Source: Litsea cubeba (Eukaryota; Streptophyta; Magnoliopsida; Laurales; Lauraceae). Taken from it: DNA of 64,000 nucleotides. The stretch spans positions 77,870,940-77,934,939 of the forward strand of contig CM022944.1 in NCBI GenBank assembly GCA_012931725.1, given 5' to 3'. A program made the position numbers and the translations under genes. Each line of letters starts with the position of its first letter. Within the stretch, counting starts at the first letter, position 1. Below the pieces are notes generated by a model that ran no database searches, was not told where the DNA came from, and saw only the letters and a program-made list of their open reading frames with translations. Shown one piece after another: positions 21,422 through 33,433 of the stretch.

Positions 21422-22700
21422 TATATTCCATCCATCTTCTCTGCCTCATGTTCAACTCCTTCTGAGAAAACAAATACTGTAGACTGCGGTGATCGAGTGA
21501 ACTTCAAATTTCTCTCCATAGTGGTAATGTCTCCACATCTTCAATGCTAAAACAACTGCTGCCAACTCAAGATCATGTGTTGCATAGTTCTTCTCATGAT
21601 CTTTCAACTGTTGGGATCCATATGCAACTACCTGTCCATCTTGCATCAAAACACATCCAAGTCCAATGTTCGAAGCATCGGTAAAAATGGTGAAACCACG
21701 GCTTCCGGATGGCAAAGTAAGGACTGGAGCTGTAGTCAATCTTTTCTTCAGCTCTTGGAAACTAGCTTCACACTTGTCTATCCATACATATGGTACATTT
21801 TTCCTAGTCAACTTCGTCAAAGGTGACGCAATCGACGAAATCCCTGCACAAACCTCCGGTAATACCCTGCCAATCCAAGAAAACTCTTGATCTCTGATGC
21901 ATTCTTCGGTCTGTCCCAGTTCATAACCGCTTCAATCTTGGACGGGTCCACTGATAATCCTTCCTTAGAAATAATATGTCCCAAAAATGTGACTTTGTCC
22001 AACCAAAATTCACACTTACTGAGTTTTGCAAACAACTGATGTTCTCTCAAAAGCTGGAGTGCTATCCTTAAATGTTCTTCGTACTCTTCTTTGGTCTTAG
22101 AATACACTAAGATATCATCAATGAATACCACTGTAAATTGGTCGAGTTACTCTGCAAATATCTTATTCATCAATGCCATGAACACTGCCGGTGCATTGGT
22201 TAAACCGAATGGCATCACTAGAAACTCATAGTGTCCATATCTTGTCCGAAAGGCTATTTTCGATACATCCGAATCTCTGACTCTCAACTGATGGTAGCCG
22301 AACCTCAAGTCAATCTTCAAAAAGTAAGCAGCTCGTTGTAACGATCGAATAATTCATCTATCATTGGCAATGGATACTTATTCTTGATGGTCACTTGGTT
22401 CAATCTCCGGTAGTCAATACACATTCTCATCGAGCCATCTTTCTTCTTCACAAACAACACCGGCACTCCCCAAGGTGAAATACTCATTCTTACAAAACCT
22501 TTGTCCAAAAGTTCTTGCAACTGTATCTTCAATTCCCCCAATTCTGCCTGAGCCATTCTGTAAGGTGCAATAGAAATCAGAGCGGTACCCGGTAACAACT
22601 CGATAATGAAGTCTATCTCTTTAATGGGTGGCAATCCTAGAATCTCCTCCGGGAAAACATCGAGAATTCCCAAACAATTGGGATCTCCTCCACCCCTTAG
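21422..22700 (-). pseudogene. pol: Reverse transcriptase and RNase H of Tekay element D
   Basis: RT palm/fingers are readable at 22673-22317 (LFVKKKDGSMRMCIDYRRLN, PLPMIDELF). The active-site box is FIDDILVYS near 22120, followed by thumb sequence (KCEFWLDKVTFLGHIIS). RNase H follows at 21820-21452 (FTIFTDASNIGLGCVLMQ, HDLELAAVVLALKMWRHY). At least three changes of frame and internal stops separate these blocks, so no active enzyme can be made. Family residues are otherwise well kept. Confidence 0.87.
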
Positions 22701-23260
22701 GACCGTTTATCCTTCGTGATAAATGCCAAATAGGCCTCACAACCACTTCTTAGAAGTCTATCAGCCTTCAACGCTGAGATAAACCCTGCACGAGGATTAC
22801 TCCTCTCTCCCTGAAACAACACCCCTGCTTGGGTCTCCTAACTTAAAAGTTAGGGTCTTATGGAAACAGTCCATAGTTGCATGGTATCCTGCTAACCAAT
22901 TCATCCCTAGGATGACATCAAAATCCTACATCTCCAGTAAAATGAGATCTACTGGTGACACTACTTCTCCTATTTTGACTGGACAACTAGAGTAAAAAGT
23001 CCTACATATAACTTCTTTACCTAAAGGGGTAGTCACAGTCAAAATGAAACTCAACTATCTAGCATACATATCAATCAACTTAGCAAATTTTGGAGATAGG
23101 AATGAGTGAGTAGAGCCAGGGTCAAACAAAGCTTAGCATCAAAACCACAAACGAGAAGTGTACCTTCCACTACATTGCCTTTCGCCTCTGCATCAGCTCT
23201 ATTGTCAGCATACAATTGTGCCCTCTGGTGTGGCCTATTTTGTCCTGGCTGTTGCATGCC
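22701..23260 (-). pseudogene. pol: Aspartic protease region of Tekay element D
   Basis: Broken retropepsin segment. GNVVEGTLLVCGFDAKL (near 23190) leads into the position of the active-site Asp near 23120, where the frame shifts. Downstream blocks include SPVDLILLEM and DFDVILGMNWLAGYHATMD (near 22930-22880), the conserved post-active-site motif. Several stops and a frameshift are present. Compare F 27584-27960, which is better preserved. Confidence 0.75.
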
Positions 23261-23439
23261 CTGCTGTGCATTCCTATTCTGTTGCTGAGGACGCTGATTC
23301 TGATTCTGATTTTGCCGTTGCTGATGGGCCTGTTGTTGCTGCTGTGGCCTATACTGCTGTCGTGGTGCCTGCTACTATAGGGGCCTTGCCTGATCCTGTA
23401 CAACTAGTGCATTCTGAGGTTGTGCTTGATGCTGCGCTC

Positions 23440-24558
23440 CTTGCTGGTGTCTATTTTGTCTTTCTGGCCTCGAGCATTCCTTCATCGGTGGTCCATCGAA
23501 CCACATCTAAAACATGCCCCCGTGATAGAATGGCATTGGGCATTCCCATAATATTTCCCACAGTGGACGCAAACCCCTGGATTCTATACATTCTATTCCT
23601 GTCTTGGCCTCTTGTTCTGATTGTTCCTCTACTGACTGTTCTGCTGCTGGTGGCCCTGACCGTTTCCTTGGACTTTGAGAATCTTGTTGTGGAAGTTCTC
23701 AAACTTATAGGCTCTCTTAACAGCTTCCTCAAATGTTGCTGGGGGTGTAATCCCGGAAGCATCTATCTCAATGATTGGGTGAAGTCCCTCAAGGAACTTA
23801 GTTATCTTCTTCTCCACTGTATCTACCAACTCTGGGGCATACCTAGACAATCTCTCGAACTTGGTTAAGTACTCGAGAACTGTCATATTCCCTTGCACAA
23901 GTTGCTGAAATTATGCTGCTTTCTGCCTCTTTACATGTGCATGTACATATTTCTCTCCAAACTGCCTCTTGAAGTTAGTCCAAGCTTCTGCATCAACCAT
24001 TGTCCAGTACTCTGCCTTAATGGTCTTCCACAATATATCTGCTAAGCCCGTGAACATAAAAGTTGCAAGTTGTACTCGTTCTATGCCCGTACACATGAAG
24101 ATCTCAAAAATGTTCTTCGTATCCTCAAGCCAGTCATCTGCTGTCATTGGATCCTCTGTTCCCATGAACTCCTTTGGGCCTATCTTCCTGAACCGTTCGT
24201 ACAACACATTGGAGTCATTTGCCCTATTGTTGATCACACCCGGTGGTGCAACTGGAATTTGCTCGGGTCTCCTTTCTAATACACCCAACAACTGTGCCTG
24301 CATCCGAGCCATCTCCCTTACATGATCTTCATCTTTCTTAGCCATTTGCTCCTGCAATCTAGCATGTGTTTCATGTTCCTGTGCTTGGATTCTAGCCTGG
24401 TTTTCATTTGCTTGCCTTTGTTGATCCAACATAACCTGCATCATTTGCTGAAATTGGTTCTGCATATTGTTGTCATGTGTATCCTTTCCAATAGGCCCTG
24501 TATTCTCACTGTTACAAGCAACGTGGTTACTGTTTGCTGCTCGTTTGCGAGGTAGCAT
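23440..24558 (-). pseudogene. gag: Gag of Tekay element D
   Basis: The chosen start is the ATG at 24558-24556 (MLPRKRAANSN), ~150 bp after the PBS; the frame is open further upstream but enters untranslated leader. A Gln-rich coiled coil (about 24460-24330) precedes the retrotransposon gag domain (FRKIGPKEFMGTEDPMTADDW; YVHAHVKRQKAA; YLTKFERLSRYAPELV). A TAA at 23913-23911 interrupts, then the frame resumes to a TAG near 23629. A degenerate zinc knuckle (CVHCGK...CFRCG, about 23580-23490) follows with more stops. The open plus-strand stretch at 23158-23868 is only the complement of this gag. Confidence 0.87.
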
Positions 24559-24704
24559 AACGCTGCAAAACAAATAGTTAGCACATAAAGATTTAAACAT
24601 AGGGTGGTCACACATCGCTCACATGATTCTATTCTAACGAGAGTCTAATGAATCCTCGCAACGTCCTTAAGATATCTAGTTTCTTTTAATTGCAAGAAAC
24701 ATGT

Positions 24705-24719
24705 CCTGCTCTGATACCA
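24705..24719 (-). other. Primer-binding site of Tekay element D
   Basis: TGGTATCAGAGCAGG on the minus strand, three bases from the LTR end; initiator-methionine-tRNA type. Confidence 0.85.
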
Positions 24720-24722
24720 GTC

Positions 24723-27215
24723 TGTTGCGACCCCGGACCGGGTTATGAGCTTAATCAGGGATCCGACTGATGATGTCACGCCCTTGCATCTCTTGGTTGG
24801 CTAATCCGCACACGAAATTATGAAAAATATTTATCCGTGCACGTGATTTTCCATAGGGTTCCACGGTGAGGATTACAAATCCCATTCATTTACACATAAG
24901 CATATCAAATACACATTTGAGATTTGCGGAAGGGTGTAGTAAATCATATTAGTACCATTCCATTCCATAGGTAAGACTGATTTAAAATTGATATGACAAG
25001 ATACCAGAATGAGCAATGATCATTAGCATATTTCCCAAAAGTAAAGTTAAAGTTTATACAAAAGATCAGTTAGTTTAATTGCCCCAAAATAGTGGTCAAC
25101 AAAGACCAATACAACCAAATAAATAAACCTAAAAGATGTCGTTCTCAAAGCCAGATCGGATGTCTACATGACATCGTCTGCTTGCCACAAGATTACTAGC
25201 TATGGTTCATCAACCGCCTCCTCGGGTTCCTCCTCAATGGTAAGGGGTTCGGGACCAGAATACCAAAATAAATGGGTCAGACATGACGGTCTAGTAGGTG
25301 GGTGAAAAGATATAACAATACATTTGAAATAATAATACCTTAGGTGACATATTAAAAACCTATATAAATAATGAATTTCGTAAAAGACAATGTACATTTA
25401 TTAAGTAACGGCATGAGCAATATAAAGTAATAAGGGTACCAAGAATAAGAAACTGTCAAGATGGCAACCACACAAAGTTAAATCCTCTCTCACAAAAGTG
25501 ATGAGAGCACATACCCTACAGGATCATTGACCTCGGTCACACAAGGTGAGGAGGGACAGTGATAAAATACTATAATATACATATATATATATACTCTGCG
25601 GGACAACGGTAGCGAATCGAGTAAATATTCTACGGATTCCAGACTGCAGCTGACTAAACAGGAGGAGAGGGATCTCCAATTCGGTAGATCAAACTGACTA
25701 GGTTGTCCAAGCTTAGTGGTGCCGACTCATAGGTCCAATGCGGGAAGTCAAATCATATGCATAATAACGAAACAGGGTGCCCATAGGCAGAAATACACAT
25801 TCATATCGGGTCGGGTATATACAGGTTAGCAAAAGCTAAACACACTTTCCAATACTTTCGGGATAAGTATAGTCACTTAACGTGGATTTGAAATCAACGA
25901 GTTTTTGGTTAAAATCAAATACGAGTGGGTTTTCATACATTTTTGGGCTATACATTGAGGTTTCAAGATTTGGATAAGTGTGAATAGGGTTCTGTATGTC
26001 GATCATGATAAAAATTGGTACTCTTTAAGAATTAGGGACATTCCGGATCCTTATTTACATTGACAATTCTAGAAAATCCTCCATGAATTTCCATAATGGG
26101 ATTTCTCCCTCCTTGAGGCTTCATGCGACGCCCTACAAGTCCTTACATTGCATTGGGGCTCCAAACAGTACCTCCCTAAGCCTAAAAACAATGTCTTAAG
26201 TCTTCAAGTATTGACCCGGGCATGACTGACAATTCACTCGAGCAGACTGGGAAGTTCGCTCGGGCGAACTGCTCTCTGTTTGGGGTTTGCTCGAGCGGAC
26301 CTGCTCGGATCAGGTTGGCTCGAGCGATCAGAAGGTTGGCTCGAGCCAACAAGATTCTGTGACGGGTTCGGTCGAGCGATGTGTCAAGGTCGCTAGAGCA
26401 AACTATCAAGAAACCTATTTTCTGTGTACAGTTCGGCTCTTCTTCTTCTCCTCCTTTCATCCTCTTTTGAGCACCCTTTTTACATACATTTGAGGGTCTC
26501 AAATCCTCATTTAAACCCCATTCATTCCATCATTCAAACCTCCAACAACCACTCCATCAAAACATTTACTTCTCAGTCACTTTCACTTCCATCAATGCAA
26601 GGCAAACTCCATTAATGAAAATTCATAAATGATCTTTTAACAAGACAATAATGCATTTATTTTCAAGAAATCAATTAATAGAGATTAGCCTATCAATATG
26701 CATATTTTCAAAACCATTAATACTCAAAAATACAAAATAGGTGAAAGCAATTAATAAGAGTTCTAATTTTATAAACAAGAAATCATGAAGTCAACCCATT
26801 CATCCACTTGCCTTAGGTCCAATGCTAAGCAAATCAAGCCACTAGTCACCTCTCCAAGCTGACACACCCAACCTACACAAAACCCCTAAATACAAACCCT
26901 AAATATCAAAAACCAAATCAAAAGAAAGAGAAAGCTTCCAATAAAGAAGGTGGAGAGTTTCAAGGGCTAAACAAATGTAAATCTAGGAGATGGAAGAGAT
27001 CTCTTACCTAGAAATTATTCAAATTAACAAGGTTAGCTCAATGAGAAATTCGAAGTTCATTAATCCTTCTAAAAATGGTGACGAATGAAAGCTCTAGAAG
27101 AGGGGGTGAAGATCTCTAGATCAAATCCTAGTTTTAGTGAGGTTTTGTGGTGATTTATGAGGAAGGAAGCAAGAGAAAAAGGAGAAAAATGGTGGCTGCT
27201 GGAACTCCTTCTCTT
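24723..27215 (-). repeat. 5' LTR of Tekay element D, promoter end missing
   Basis: Ends GGGGTCGCAACA at 24723 (minus). Matches the 3' LTR from 25180 rightward. It stops at about 27215 (equivalent to ~18985 of the 3' LTR), where element F sequence begins; ~560 bp including the TATA box is gone. Confidence 0.87.
26237..26398 (-). promoter_or_regulatory. CTCGAG-centred palindrome pairs in D 5' LTR
   Basis: CTCGAG 26237 with CTCGGG 26259 (22 bp); CTCGAG 26290; CTCGAG 26319 and 26340 (21 bp), the latter inside the perfect 16-bp GTTGGCTCGAGCCAAC; GTCGAG 26371 with CTAGAG 26393 (22 bp). The 3' LTR cluster has the same sites with changes in individual arms. Confidence 0.85.
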
Positions 27216-27426
27216 GTAGAAACCTCAGACACCAGCTACTTGTATTCATTGTGGCAAGAACCACCCATCACAAGAATGTTACAGAATTACAGGAGCTTGT
27301 TACAAGTGTGGTGGCTTTGATCACCTAGTCGAGGACTGCCCGAACATCAGAACCCAAGACAATAGACCTCCACTGCAGCCCAGGCAAGCACGAGAGCAGA
27401 ACCAACAGGCAGTGCAAAATCGGTAA
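27216..27426 (+). pseudogene. gag: Gag C-terminus of F: paired zinc knuckles
   Basis: The frame from about 27233 reads CIHCGKNHPSQECY then CYKCGGFDHLVEDC. The second is a perfect CX2CX4HX4C nucleic-acid-binding knuckle; the first is the spaced variant typical of Tekay gag. A Gln/Arg-rich tail follows and ends at TAA 27424-27426. The capsid part upstream has been lost at the junction with D. In intact relatives this frame continues into protease, so the TAA is a disabling change. Confidence 0.8.
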
Positions 27427-27481
27427 AGCCAGCCTCAGCAACAGAACCAACAACAACCTCGTCAGCAACAACAGAACCAGA

Positions 27482-28237
27482 ATGCCGGTTCACCTCAACA
27501 ACAAAATAGAAATGTACAACAAGGAAGGCAGAAACAGACCACGACAACAAGGCTGCCTGAATCATCTGAACCAAGTGGACGTAGACGCAGCTAGTAATGT
27601 AGTTGAAGGTAAACTCTTAATCTGTGAAGTAGAAGCTAAAGTGTTGTTTGACCCATGGTCAACCCATTCCTTTATATCTCCTATGTTTGTAAAATTGATT
27701 AGTGTACCTACTTGTGAGTTAGAATTTGTTTTGACCGTCACAACTCCAGTAGGGAAACAAGTTATGTGTAGTACATATTACCTTAAATGCTCAGTGAAGA
27801 TAGGAGATGTTACATTTCCTGCAGACCTCATCATCTTAGATATGCACGACTTCGATGTCATTTTAGGCATGGATTGGCTGGCGGGACATCATGCCTCCAT
27901 GGACTACTTTAGCAAGACTGTTACATTTAGATTGGATGGGGTATCCACTGGAGTGAAATTTCAGGGAGAGAAAAAGATTTCTCCTGCTAGATTTATTTCA
28001 GCTCTTTATGCAGCTAAGTTGTTGAGAACGGGATGTGAAGGATTCATTGCATTTGTTTCCAAGGATGAACAATCCCAAGGGGTGGAGAACATTCTAGTAG
28101 TGTGCGAGTTTCCAGATGTTTTTATAGAGGAAATACCAGGTTTACCACCAGTCAGAGAAATTGAGTTCATGATAGTGTTAATACCGGGGACTGCACTGAT
28201 TTCCATTGCTCCATACAGGATGGCTTCAGCAGAGTAG
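27482..28237 (+). pseudogene. pol: Aspartic protease and start of RT, element F
   Basis: Retropepsin that would cut the gag-pol polyprotein. An uninterrupted frame of ~250 residues contains NVVEGKLLICEVEAKVLFD then PWSTHSFIS. The family active site is D-S/T-G, so the Ser-Gly after the catalytic Asp has become Pro-Trp, which should abolish activity. The second conserved block (DFDVILGMDWLAGHHASMD) and the linker (EFPDVFIEEIPGLPPVREIEF) leading to RT are intact. Ends at a TAG where relatives continue into RT. A gene start is not implied; the frame is part of a polyprotein. Confidence 0.83.
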
Positions 28238-29440
28238 GGTGAATTAAAGTTACAGTTGCAAGAGTTGTTAGAAAAAGGTTTTATAAGACCAAGTTTTTCA
28301 CCATGGGGAGCCCAAGTGTTATTCGTCAAGAAGAAATATGGAAGCCTGAGGATGTGTATAGATTAAAGGAGATTAAATCAGGTGACCATTAAAAGTAAAT
28401 ATCCTTTACCAAGAATAGACGAACTATTTGATCAAATGCAAGGGGCCAGAATTTTTCTCGAAGATAGATTTGAGATCCGGATATCACCAATTGAGGGTCA
28501 GAGAATCAGACATTCCGAAGACAGCATTCCGGACTAGATACGGGCACTATGAATTTTTGGTGATGCCCTTTGCACTGACGAATGCACCGGCGGTGTTTAT
28601 GGCTCTTATGAACAAGATATTCACGCCGTATTTAGATCAATTCACCGTCGTCTTCATTGATGATCTTTTAGTGTATTCCAAGACAAGAGAAGAACATGAG
28701 CAGCACTTGAGGACTTCATTGTAATTATTAAGAGAAAATCAGTTATATCCGAAGTTTGGGAAATGCGAGTTCTGGCTAGAGCAAGTCACTTTTCTAGGCC
28801 ACATCATCTCCAAAGAAGGATTGGCAGTCGACACATCGAAGATCGAAGTAGTTGTTAAGTGTGAAAGGCTAAAGAATGTGACGAAGATCAGAAGTTTTCC
28901 GGGTTTGGCAGGCAACTGCAGAAGATTTGTACAAGGGTTCTCATCGATTGCAGCACCTTTGACTAAGCTAACCCGGAAGAATGTACCTTTTGTATGGTCC
29001 GAAAAGTGTGAAGCCAGTTTTACAGAATTGAAGAAGAGACTTACTTCAGCACCAGTTCTCACCTTATCTTCGGGCAATGGTGGTTTCATAGTTTATACCG
29101 ACGCCTCAGGTGTAGGGCTTGCTTGTGTATTGATGCAAAATGGAAATGTCATAGCATATGGCTCGAGACAACTGAAGGAACATGAGAAGAAATATGCAAC
29201 GCATGACTTGGACTTGGCAGCAATTGTGTTTGCGTTGAAGATGTGGAGACACTATATGTACGGAGAAAAATTTGAAGTACATTCAGATCACCGTAGTCTC
29301 CAATACTTGTTTTCTCAGAAATAATTAAATATGAAACAAAGGAGATGGATGGAGTACATTAAAGACTATGACTTTCCGATCATATACCATCCGGGAAAAG
29401 TTAATGTGGTGGCAGATGCGTTGAGTAGAAAATCAGTGAA
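28238..29440 (+). pseudogene. pol: Reverse transcriptase and RNase H of element F
   Basis: RT fingers (28240-28427) are broken by stops and one frameshift. From 28428 a single frame runs through the palm (KIDLRSGYHQLRV; FIDDLLVYS near 28655), thumb, and RNase H (FIVYTDASGVGLACVLMQ near 29090; HDLDLAAIVFALKMWRHY; VHSDHRSLQY). Stops at 28722-28724 and 29322-29324 interrupt this frame. All active-site acidic residues I can identify are present, so the disabling changes are mostly recent nonsense mutations. Same frame as the integrase that follows. Confidence 0.87.
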
Positions 29441-30995
29441 TATGGCCAGTTTGCAAGGATTTTATAACTTTCAGCAATTTGAAGATTTGGGAGTGGAATT
29501 TCAGCCCTTGAGGAAAGGAGTCATGTTGGCAAATATGTCAGTGTCTGAGCCCATCTTCATTCAGAAAATGAAGGATAATCAGATGCAAGATCCAGCCTTA
29601 GCAAAGATTGTTGAACACATTTCGGAACGTCCAGATTTTCAAATCATGGATGGAGTCTTATACTTCCGCGGTAGACTATGTGTTCCGAAGACAGATGATC
29701 TGAGAAACGAGATCATGGTAGAAGCTCATAACACTAGGTATTCTATGCATCCAGGGAGTACGAAGATGTACCACAACCTGAAGAGTAGATTTTGGTGGAG
29801 TAATATGAAGAGAGAAATAGCAGCCTTCGTATCAAGATGCATGACATGTTAGTTGGTGAAGGCTGAACATCATAAGCCACTAGGTCTTTTGCAGCCATTG
29901 GAAATCCCGGAGTGGAAATGTGAACATCTAACCAAGGATTTTGTCTCAGGATTGCCCACTACAAGCAGAGGGAACAATACAATTTGGGTCATAGTGGACC
30001 GTTTAACCAAGTCTGCACATTATATTCCTTTGAATACAAGAAAAAAGATGCACAAACTATCCCTAGCTGAAGCCTTTGTGAGAGAAATTGTCAGTCGTCA
30101 CGGTCAGCCGGTCTCCATTACCTCAGATCGAGACAGTAGATTCGTTTCAAGATTTTGGAAAACCTTACATGAATCGATGGGAACGAAGCTTCAATTCAGC
30201 ACGGCATATCACCCGCAGACTGATGGACAGTCGGAGAGGACAATACAGACCCTTGAAGACATGCTTAGAGCTTGTGTGCTAGATTTCAAGAATCAATGGA
30301 ATGAGAATTTACGTCTCTGCGAATTTGCCTACAACAAGAGTCACCATTCAAGCATAGGAATGGCTCCTTTTGAAGCGTTGTATGGTAGGAAGTGTAGAAC
30401 CCCAGTATGTTGGGAAGAAGTCGGAGAACGTAGTTTTCATGGACCTTCTTTGGTTGGAGAAACAAGTGATAAAGTCAAGTTTATTCATGAACGGCTGAAA
30501 ATTACAAGAAGCCGACAAAAAAGTTATGCCGATGTTCGAAGGAAGGATCTACAGTTTCAAGTTGGAGACAAGGTATTTTTGAAGGTATCTCCAGTCAGAG
30601 GAACACTAAGATTTGGTCAGAAGGGTAAATTATCGAAGAGATTCATTGGACCGTATGAGATTTTGAGTCGTATTGGCGAAGTGGCATATAGATTAGCTTT
30701 GCCTTCAGAACTTTCGGGTGTGCACAATGTGTTTCATGTATCGATGTTGAGGAAATATATTTCAGACCCTTCACACGTGCTACATCACGAACCGTTGGAA
30801 GTTCGAGAAGATGCCACCTACATCGAGAAGCCGGTCGAGATTATTGATACTAAAGAACAAGAGTTGAGGAATAGAACAATTCATTGGGTAAAGGTTCGTT
30901 GGGAGATTCATGGACCAGAAGAGGCCACTTGGGAACTTCGTGATAGGTCCAGAACAAATACCCTCAGCTCTTTCCAGAGGTTAGTGATCATTTAG
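29441..30995 (+). pseudogene. pol: Integrase with chromodomain, element F
   Basis: The zinc-binding region ends in CMTC, where TAG at 29850-29852 replaces the Gln codon found in D. After it the frame is open for 380 residues. The catalytic triad is present in KDFVSGLP, TSDRDSRF and TDGQSERT. The C-terminal GPY/F-type domain (GKLSKRFIGPYEIL) and the chromodomain (RTIHWVKVRWEIHGPEEATWEL) follow. A small deletion near 30945 shifts the last ~15 codons compared with G. This is the best-preserved chromovirus integrase in the window. Confidence 0.88.
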
Positions 30996-31013
30996 AGGAC
31001 CGAATGTGGTTTT

Positions 31014-31026
31014 AAGGGGTGGAGGA
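31014..31026 (+). other. Polypurine tract of element F
   Basis: AAGGGGTGGAGGA directly before the LTR start TGTCAGACCCCGACC. Confidence 0.85.
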
Positions 31027-33433
31027 TGTCAGACCCCGACCCTTTCAATTACTATTTTAATCACGATTAGGGTATAAGTGGGTTTAGAGGATGATTAGCT
31101 TAATTTTAAACTAGAATAGACTTTTGGATAGCTTTGGGGATTTTCGAGAACCGATAGATTTAGTTTGACGCGGGTCGGGGCGCCTGTGTGTTGCATGTGA
31201 GATTGGGGGAATCTATTTTTGTTTGAAAATTCCAATTTTCACTTCTTTTGACTCATTTTATTGTTTTTGACAACTTTCATGTTTTGTCAAATTGCATATG
31301 AGGCTTAGAAATTGCATTTTCAAGAAAAAGGGCAAAAACCGACCTTTCACACAAAATCTGTACCCAAATTTCAAAATTTTCAGAAATTGCCAAAAGTATA
31401 CTTTTTGGAAAGTAGATTTTTCGCTGAACAATTTTGTCTTCTTCGTCATCTTCGTTCAGGACCAACAAATTCCCTTTTTAGTTACTTGAAGGTTGGGACC
31501 CACTTGGCCCAACTTAAAATAAGAAGAGCTGGGCTCTTTCTTCTTCTTCCCCCTTCACTAGATCTTCCTGCGACGTTGGCCTGTGTCTAGGGTTCCCATT
31601 GTTCATACACTTTCTCTCTCTTCTATAACACTCATTTCTTAAAGGCAAAACAAGGGATTGATCTCCAAAACTCTTTCTTTACTCTCCAAGCTTCTCAAGG
31701 GTACTCTTTTTCAAAGGATTTGAGCTAGGCAACCCTCTCTTCCAAGCTCTTTTTCTTGGTTCAAGCTACATAAGGTTGGCCATTGTCTTTTTTTCATAAA
31801 ATCTTGGTTTTTCAAACCATTTGTGATGTTTTTCTCATTCATGCAAAGAGGTTTCATGAGATTTACAAAGGATTGATTTTCTAGGGTTTTCTTCGGTTTA
31901 TTTGGGAGTTTTTGTAGGATTGGAGCTAGAGACCTTGTAGGTCCCTTTCTTGAGTGATTTGCTCCCCATCTTGACCAAGGCAAGTAGATATCCAAGATAA
32001 CATGTTGATTGATGTTCAAATGAATGAATTCCTAGATTTTTCCTTACTTTTATTTCTTGTTTTGAACTCATTATGTTTAATCTAGTTATTTGAAGTTTAG
32101 TTTACTAAACATGTGCTTCGACTACTTATATGGTTGGATATAATTCATTGGATTCTACTTTGAAACTTGTTTCCTTCTATTTTGGAATTTTCATGAGTGA
32201 ATGGTTGGAATGGTGAAGTGATTGAAAGAGTTTTGTTTGGGTGCATTTGAAGTGATTGAATAAAGGTAATGAATGGTGAAATGGAGAGGTTTTTGTCTCA
32301 GGTTATTGGAGGGAACCAATATGTAGAAATGAGAATGTTTTGGAGAACGATAAGAGAAGAAACAGCTTAAGAAATTCCACTCGCAGTGTTGTCAGTCAGC
32401 TGTCGGTTAACCGACAGATAAACGACAGGTGACCGAACTTGCTTCGGTTCCTCTCGGTTCCTTTTTCCGAGAGCTATAATTTTCTGATGCCGAGGTGTTG
32501 GCTAACCGAACCCCAACCGACACCAATTTCGGTCACAATTCCACAAATATGATTTCCCTCCTGTTCCTGTGCTCGGCTAGCTGTCGGTCAGCCTGTCGGC
32601 TAACCGAACTGACCCTGTCGGCTAACCGACGGCCAACCGACAGGTAACAGAAATTCACCCAGAATTATTGATAGAATGGAAAACTTAATGAAACTTCCAT
32701 AGATTCCAATTTACACTTATAACCTCAAATGTTGGAGATCTTCAGTGGTATCGAACTTTCCTTTCATGAATCAACATTAAGCAATTAAGTGTGTATTGAG
32801 ATGACCCTAAATAAGCTATTCAACTACTTCACTCTATTACATTCCAAGTTAGAAAATCTGTATGATTTCTACAAATTGTTTTGAAACAAATTGAGTGATT
32901 TATCACGTTTGAAAACATCAGTGATTTGAAATAGATTTATTGGTTTGCCATATTTGAAATTATCGATAAAACTACTTGATTGAATGAGTGACATGTCCGT
33001 TACAAGGAGGAACCCATAGCTCAGACTAAACGTTAGTAGCAACTAGATGATGTTATTTAAACATCGAATCATACTTGAGCTGCGGATCACCTTGGGTGGA
33101 ATATTTTGTTGGGTTTTTGTCTATGTCCATTGTTGGCTTTTCTTTTGGGGTTGTAATTAAACAAATTTTTTTGTATGAACTTAAATTAACTTTGGGGCCC
33201 ATATATGATATGTTTCTCATTTTGATACTAGTCATGAATGTCCATTTTATTTATATGTTTGGAATTAATTATTGCAAAGATGATTCCTAGATAGTAATGG
33301 ATCAAACTTCGAGGATCCTTACCGCAGAAAACCGGTGGGAAACATGCATGCGCGGGTGAAATTTTCTGGCTTGCCACGCCACGACCCCGGATTAAAGACT
33401 TAATTAATGGGTTCTCGGTTCGGGGGCGTGACA
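31027..33433 (+). repeat. 3' LTR of element F (2407 bp)
   Basis: Begins TGTCAGACCCCGACC and ends GGGGGCGTGACA. Colinear with the G LTR over most of its length, including the stretch after 33003 (ACAAGGAGGAACCCATAGCT). The TATA position is degenerate (AAAATAAG near 31516). Only noncoding sequence seen; short open stretches are not conserved. Confidence 0.87.
32401..32645 (+). promoter_or_regulatory. GTTAAC-type palindrome pairs in F LTR
   Basis: Perfect 16-bp palindrome TGTCGGTTAACCGACA at 32401-32416, followed by a weaker copy (CGACAGGTGACCGAAC). CGGCTAACCG at 32597 and again at 32619 (22 bp), then CGGCCAACCGACAG. Single half sites (TCGGTT, GCCGAGG) lie between. The cluster is 1.37-1.61 kb from the LTR start, the same slot used by CTCGAG palindromes in D and G. 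Confidence 0.85.

Larger units (their letters stand above)
16946..27215 (-). mobile_element. Tekay/Del-type chromovirus D
   Basis: Minus-strand Ty3/gypsy element with both LTRs in part: 5' LTR (27215 to 24723), methionine-type PBS, gag, protease, RT, RNase H, integrase with C-terminal chromodomain, PPT and 3' LTR (19543 to 16946). The chromodomain after integrase and the PBS mark the chromovirus clade. The 3' LTR lacks its last ~450 bp (interrupted at 16945); the 5' LTR lacks its first ~560 bp, including the promoter. The internal region has many stops and frameshifts. Confidence 0.88.
27216..33433 (+). mobile_element. Tekay/Del-type chromovirus F, 5' truncated
   Basis: Plus-strand element lacking its 5' LTR and most of gag. 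Sequence starts just upstream of the gag zinc knuckle and continues through protease, RT, RNase H, integrase, chromodomain, PPT and a complete 3' LTR. It joins element D head to head at ~27215 and abuts element G integrase at 33434. Confidence 0.87.

Noticed and set aside
23158..23868. Plus-strand open frame of 236 residues
   Set aside because: Lies on the opposite strand of Tekay gag/protease of D and is hydrophobic only because the sense strand is Gln-rich.
31258..31590. Several overlapping open frames of 60-90 residues at the start of the F LTR
   Set aside because: Present on both strands, not conserved with G in frame, no start context; LTR noncoding sequence.
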